Below are positions 21,304-23,195 of a stretch of DNA of 23,195 nucleotides, piece by piece. The stretch's first letter is position 1; the number at the start of each line of letters is the position of its first letter. The stretch covers positions 73,373-96,567 of the forward strand of contig NZ_KI272866.1 of assembly GCF_000469505.1 (NCBI RefSeq), in the 5' to 3' direction. This stretch comes from Leptotrichia sp. oral taxon 215 str. W9775. Lineage in GTDB: Bacteria > Fusobacteriota > Fusobacteriia > Fusobacteriales > Leptotrichiaceae. The notes under the pieces were generated by a model that was given only the letters and a program-made list of their open reading frames with translations, did not search any database and was not told the DNA's origin. The translations under genes and the position numbers were made by a program.

Positions 21304-23195
21304 ATGAAGAAAATAATATTGTTAATAAGTTTAATATCAGTACTGGCCAGCTGTGGTGGAGACGGTGGTGGTGGAGGTTCTGCTCCACAGACAACATCTG
21401 CAACTCCAGTAATGCCTACACCAGGAAGTACAAATACTGGTAATGGGAATACAAATGGAACAAATACTGGAAACAATAACGGACAGGCTGTACAGCCACA
21501 AAATCCAGTACCTGCACCAGCAGTGGCACCTCAAGTGCCTACAGCAGATAACCGTTTTGCTAAACCTGTTGATTCAAGAGAAACTACAGGACAAGGAGTT
21601 AAGGTAGGAGTTCTGGATAGTGATTTTTTAAGTAGAGATGTAAAAACAGAAGACTTTCATAGAAGAATTGACTATGAAGGTTTTCTACAAAATGATACAT
21701 TTGCTCAAGTAATTAATGATGAATTTGGAAGCAGAATGACTGCTGTAGATAAGGTTTTGGGACCTGACAGTACATTAAGTAAAAGTGAACATGGACTTAT
21801 AGTTGCAACAATTTTAGCAGGAAGAAACGGAAATGGTGCAAAAGGAGCTTCAGTTTACGGTGTAAGTTTTGGAGAATCAGGAAAGAAAATAGTAGCAGAT
21901 AAAAGTAAATATGAGGAACTTTATAATAGTGGAGTAAGAATATTTAACCAGTCTTTCGGTACAGCGGTTGAGTTTTCTGACTATAATTCAACAAATTATA
22001 GATTACCTTTAAGACCAGGTGTATTAAGGGAAAGAGAAAGTACTGCTGATGTTCTGGATAGAAGAATAGATGAACTGAATAATTTCTATAAAAAGGCAGT
22101 AAACAATGGAGCACTTTTTATATGGGCTGCAGGAAATACAACTGCTATCGAAGGTGGCGGAAGAAAAACATATAACGCGCCAACTATTCAGGCTGGAATG
22201 CCAGCATATATTTCTGAACTTCATAAAGGATGGATTGCAGTGGTAGGAATAAAACCTGATGGAACAGAATATAATCCACATCTTGCAAGAGCAGGAGCGG
22301 CTATGTGGTGGTCAGTTTCTGCAAATGGAAATTGTGAATTGGAAATGTGTTCTGTTCATGGATCTTCATTTGCAGCTCCAAGAGTAACAGCGGCAGCAGT
22401 AAAAGTAAAGGAAAAATTCCCATGGATGACAGGACACGAATTAAAACAGACATTGTTAACAACTGCAAAGGATTTAGGGCAACCAGGAGTAGATACTATA
22501 TTTGGATGGGGACTTCTTGATGAAACAAAAGCATTAAAAGGGCCTGCTCAGTTCAATAGTATCCTTATTGTAGGAGAAAGAGCTTCAAATGCTGGATTAA
22601 AAGGTCAATTTAACGCTAGTATCGGAAATTCCATGACATCAATTTTTGAAAATGATATCAGTGGTGATGCAGGACTTCTAAAATCAGGTAATGGAACATT
22701 GATATTAACAGGAAATAACAGCTATATGGGAAATACTACAATAGATGAAGGAAAATTAGAAATATATGGAAATAATACTTCTGATATAACAATAAATCAT
22801 CAAGGAACATTAGTAACTTATCCAACAGCTATAATAAATGATCAGAGAAATGTAAATAATAATGGTGGAACTCTTGAAAATAAAGGTTCAGGAGCAGTTA
22901 TAACAGGAGATTACACAGCAGGAAATGGAGCAGTTACAAAGGCTGAAATAGGAACAAAGCTTACTGTAAGAGGAACAGTTAATCTGAATGGAGATACTGT
23001 ACTGGAACAGGCTATGGGTAACAGATACATTACTGCAAAAGGAATGAGTGCAACAGTAATTGAAGCAGAAGGTGGAGTAAACGGACAGTTTGCTAAAGTG
23101 GAAGCACCTGAAATGATAGAAGCTTCAGTAAAATCAGATGAGAAAAAGATAGATGTTATTGTAAGCAGAAAAAATGTAGAAGAGTATGTATCAGA
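21304..23195 (+). CDS. Subtilisin-like (S8) serine protease autotransporter, lipoprotein type, 5' part
   Basis: The frame is open to the window edge (630 codons), so the C-terminal beta-barrel is not seen. A lipoprotein signal peptide MKKIILLISLISVLASC (C17 in lipobox LASC) leads to a Gly-run and an Asn/Thr/Pro-rich linker to about residue 85. The S8 catalytic domain has D105 (GVKVGVLDSDF), H163 (SEHGLIVATI), oxyanion N278 (AAGN) and S355 (GSSFAAPRVTAA). From about residue 455 a PATR passenger repeat follows (LLKSGNGTLILTGNNSYMGN, then TTIDEGKLEIYG) and a beta-helix-like stalk. S8 autotransporters cut host or bacterial surface proteins. A lipidated S8 autotransporter recalls NalP of Neisseria and SphB1 of Bordetella. 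It is preceded by its own promoter and the rho terminator, so it is a separate unit. Confidence 0.93.
   Translation, partial: MKKIILLISLISVLASCGGDGGGGGSAPQTTSATPVMPTPGSTNTGNGNTNGTNTGNNNGQAVQPQNPVPAPAVAPQVPTADNRFAKPVDSRETTGQGVKVGVLDSDFLSRDVKTEDFHRRIDYEGFLQNDTFAQVINDEFGSRMTAVDKVLGPDSTLSKSEHGLIVATILAGRNGNGAKGASVYGVSFGESGKKIVADKSKYEELYNSGVRIFNQSFGTAVEFSDYNSTNYRLPLRPGVLRERESTADVLDRRIDELNNFYKKAVNNGALFIWAAGNTTAIEGGGRKTYNAPTIQAGMPAYISELHKGWIAVVGIKPDGTEYNPHLARAGAAMWWSVSANGNCELEMCSVHGSSFAAPRVTAAAVKVKEKFPWMTGHELKQTLLTTAKDLGQPGVDTIFGWGLLDETKALKGPAQFNSILIVGERASNAGLKGQFNASIGNSMTSIFENDISGDAGLLKSGNGTLILTGNNSYMGNTTIDEGKLEIYGNNTSDITINHQGTLVTYPTAIINDQRNVNNNGGTLENKGSGAVITGDYTAGNGAVTKAEIGTKLTVRGTVNLNGDTVLEQAMGNRYITAKGMSATVIEAEGGVNGQFAKVEAPEMIEASVKSDEKKIDVIVSRKNVEEYVS

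Noticed and set aside
1..23195. CRISPR arrays, tRNA or rRNA genes, insertion sequences
   Set aside because: No regularly spaced repeats, cloverleaf-like segments, rRNA motifs or transposase genes were seen on either strand.

Overview
This 23.2 kb window is AT-rich with strong AGGAGG-type ribosome sites. It looks like chromosomal DNA of a Fusobacteriota member, most likely Leptotrichiaceae. The grounds are low-GC, AGA/ATA-rich codon use combined with an outer-membrane-type envelope: an S8 serine protease whose passenger carries an autotransporter PATR repeat, and an RlpA-like protein. The genus assignment is inference; no rRNA is present.

Left part (1-8.1 kb). The 3' end of a PotD-like polyamine-binding protein gene is followed by two terminators. 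Next, on the minus strand, is a sugar-uptake operon: a lipoprotein solute-binding protein, two MalF/MalG-type permeases and a Gfo/Idh/MocA oxidoreductase. It is divergent from an AraC-family regulator gene. The shared intergenic region holds two identical 11-bp direct repeats 20 bp apart, which are good candidates for the AraC operator. The operon encodes no ATPase subunit. A bidirectional terminator separates araC from the convergent argS, and argS has a 9-codon upstream ORF with a better ribosome site than argS itself.

Centre (8.4-13.9 kb). This is the most unusual region, a three-gene plus-strand cluster: (1) a WYL-domain regulator with an atypical, possibly ribbon-helix-helix N terminus; (2) an unrecognised 568-aa protein with a possible PD-(D/E)xK-like nuclease signature (E194/E195, D231, Q245-x-K247), a glycine-rich hydrophobic region and an amphipathic C-terminal tail; (3) a 788-aa Ycf46-like AAA+ ATPase fused to a formylglycine-generating-enzyme-like (FGE/SUMF1) fold that lacks the catalytic cysteines. 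The first two overlap by 8 bp and the third follows after 98 bp. A regulator, a putative nuclease/membrane effector and an ATPase-sensor is an arrangement resembling conflict or anti-phage systems. I do not recognise it as a described system. Downstream lies a compact promoter-hairpin-C-rich-terminator unit that could be a roughly 70-nt small RNA.

Right part (13.9-23.2 kb). These are envelope and housekeeping genes on the plus strand: a small His-rich TM/coiled-coil protein, a TM/coiled-coil polysaccharide deacetylase, an RlpA-like DPBB protein with a long Lys/Ser/Thr-rich linker, a FabG-type SDR, an RNase H with a viroplasmin N domain, a small secreted protein, miaB (GTG start) directly abutting rho, a strong terminator, and the 5' part of a lipoprotein-type S8 autotransporter protease that runs off the window. 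I saw no tRNA, rRNA, CRISPR array or insertion sequence.
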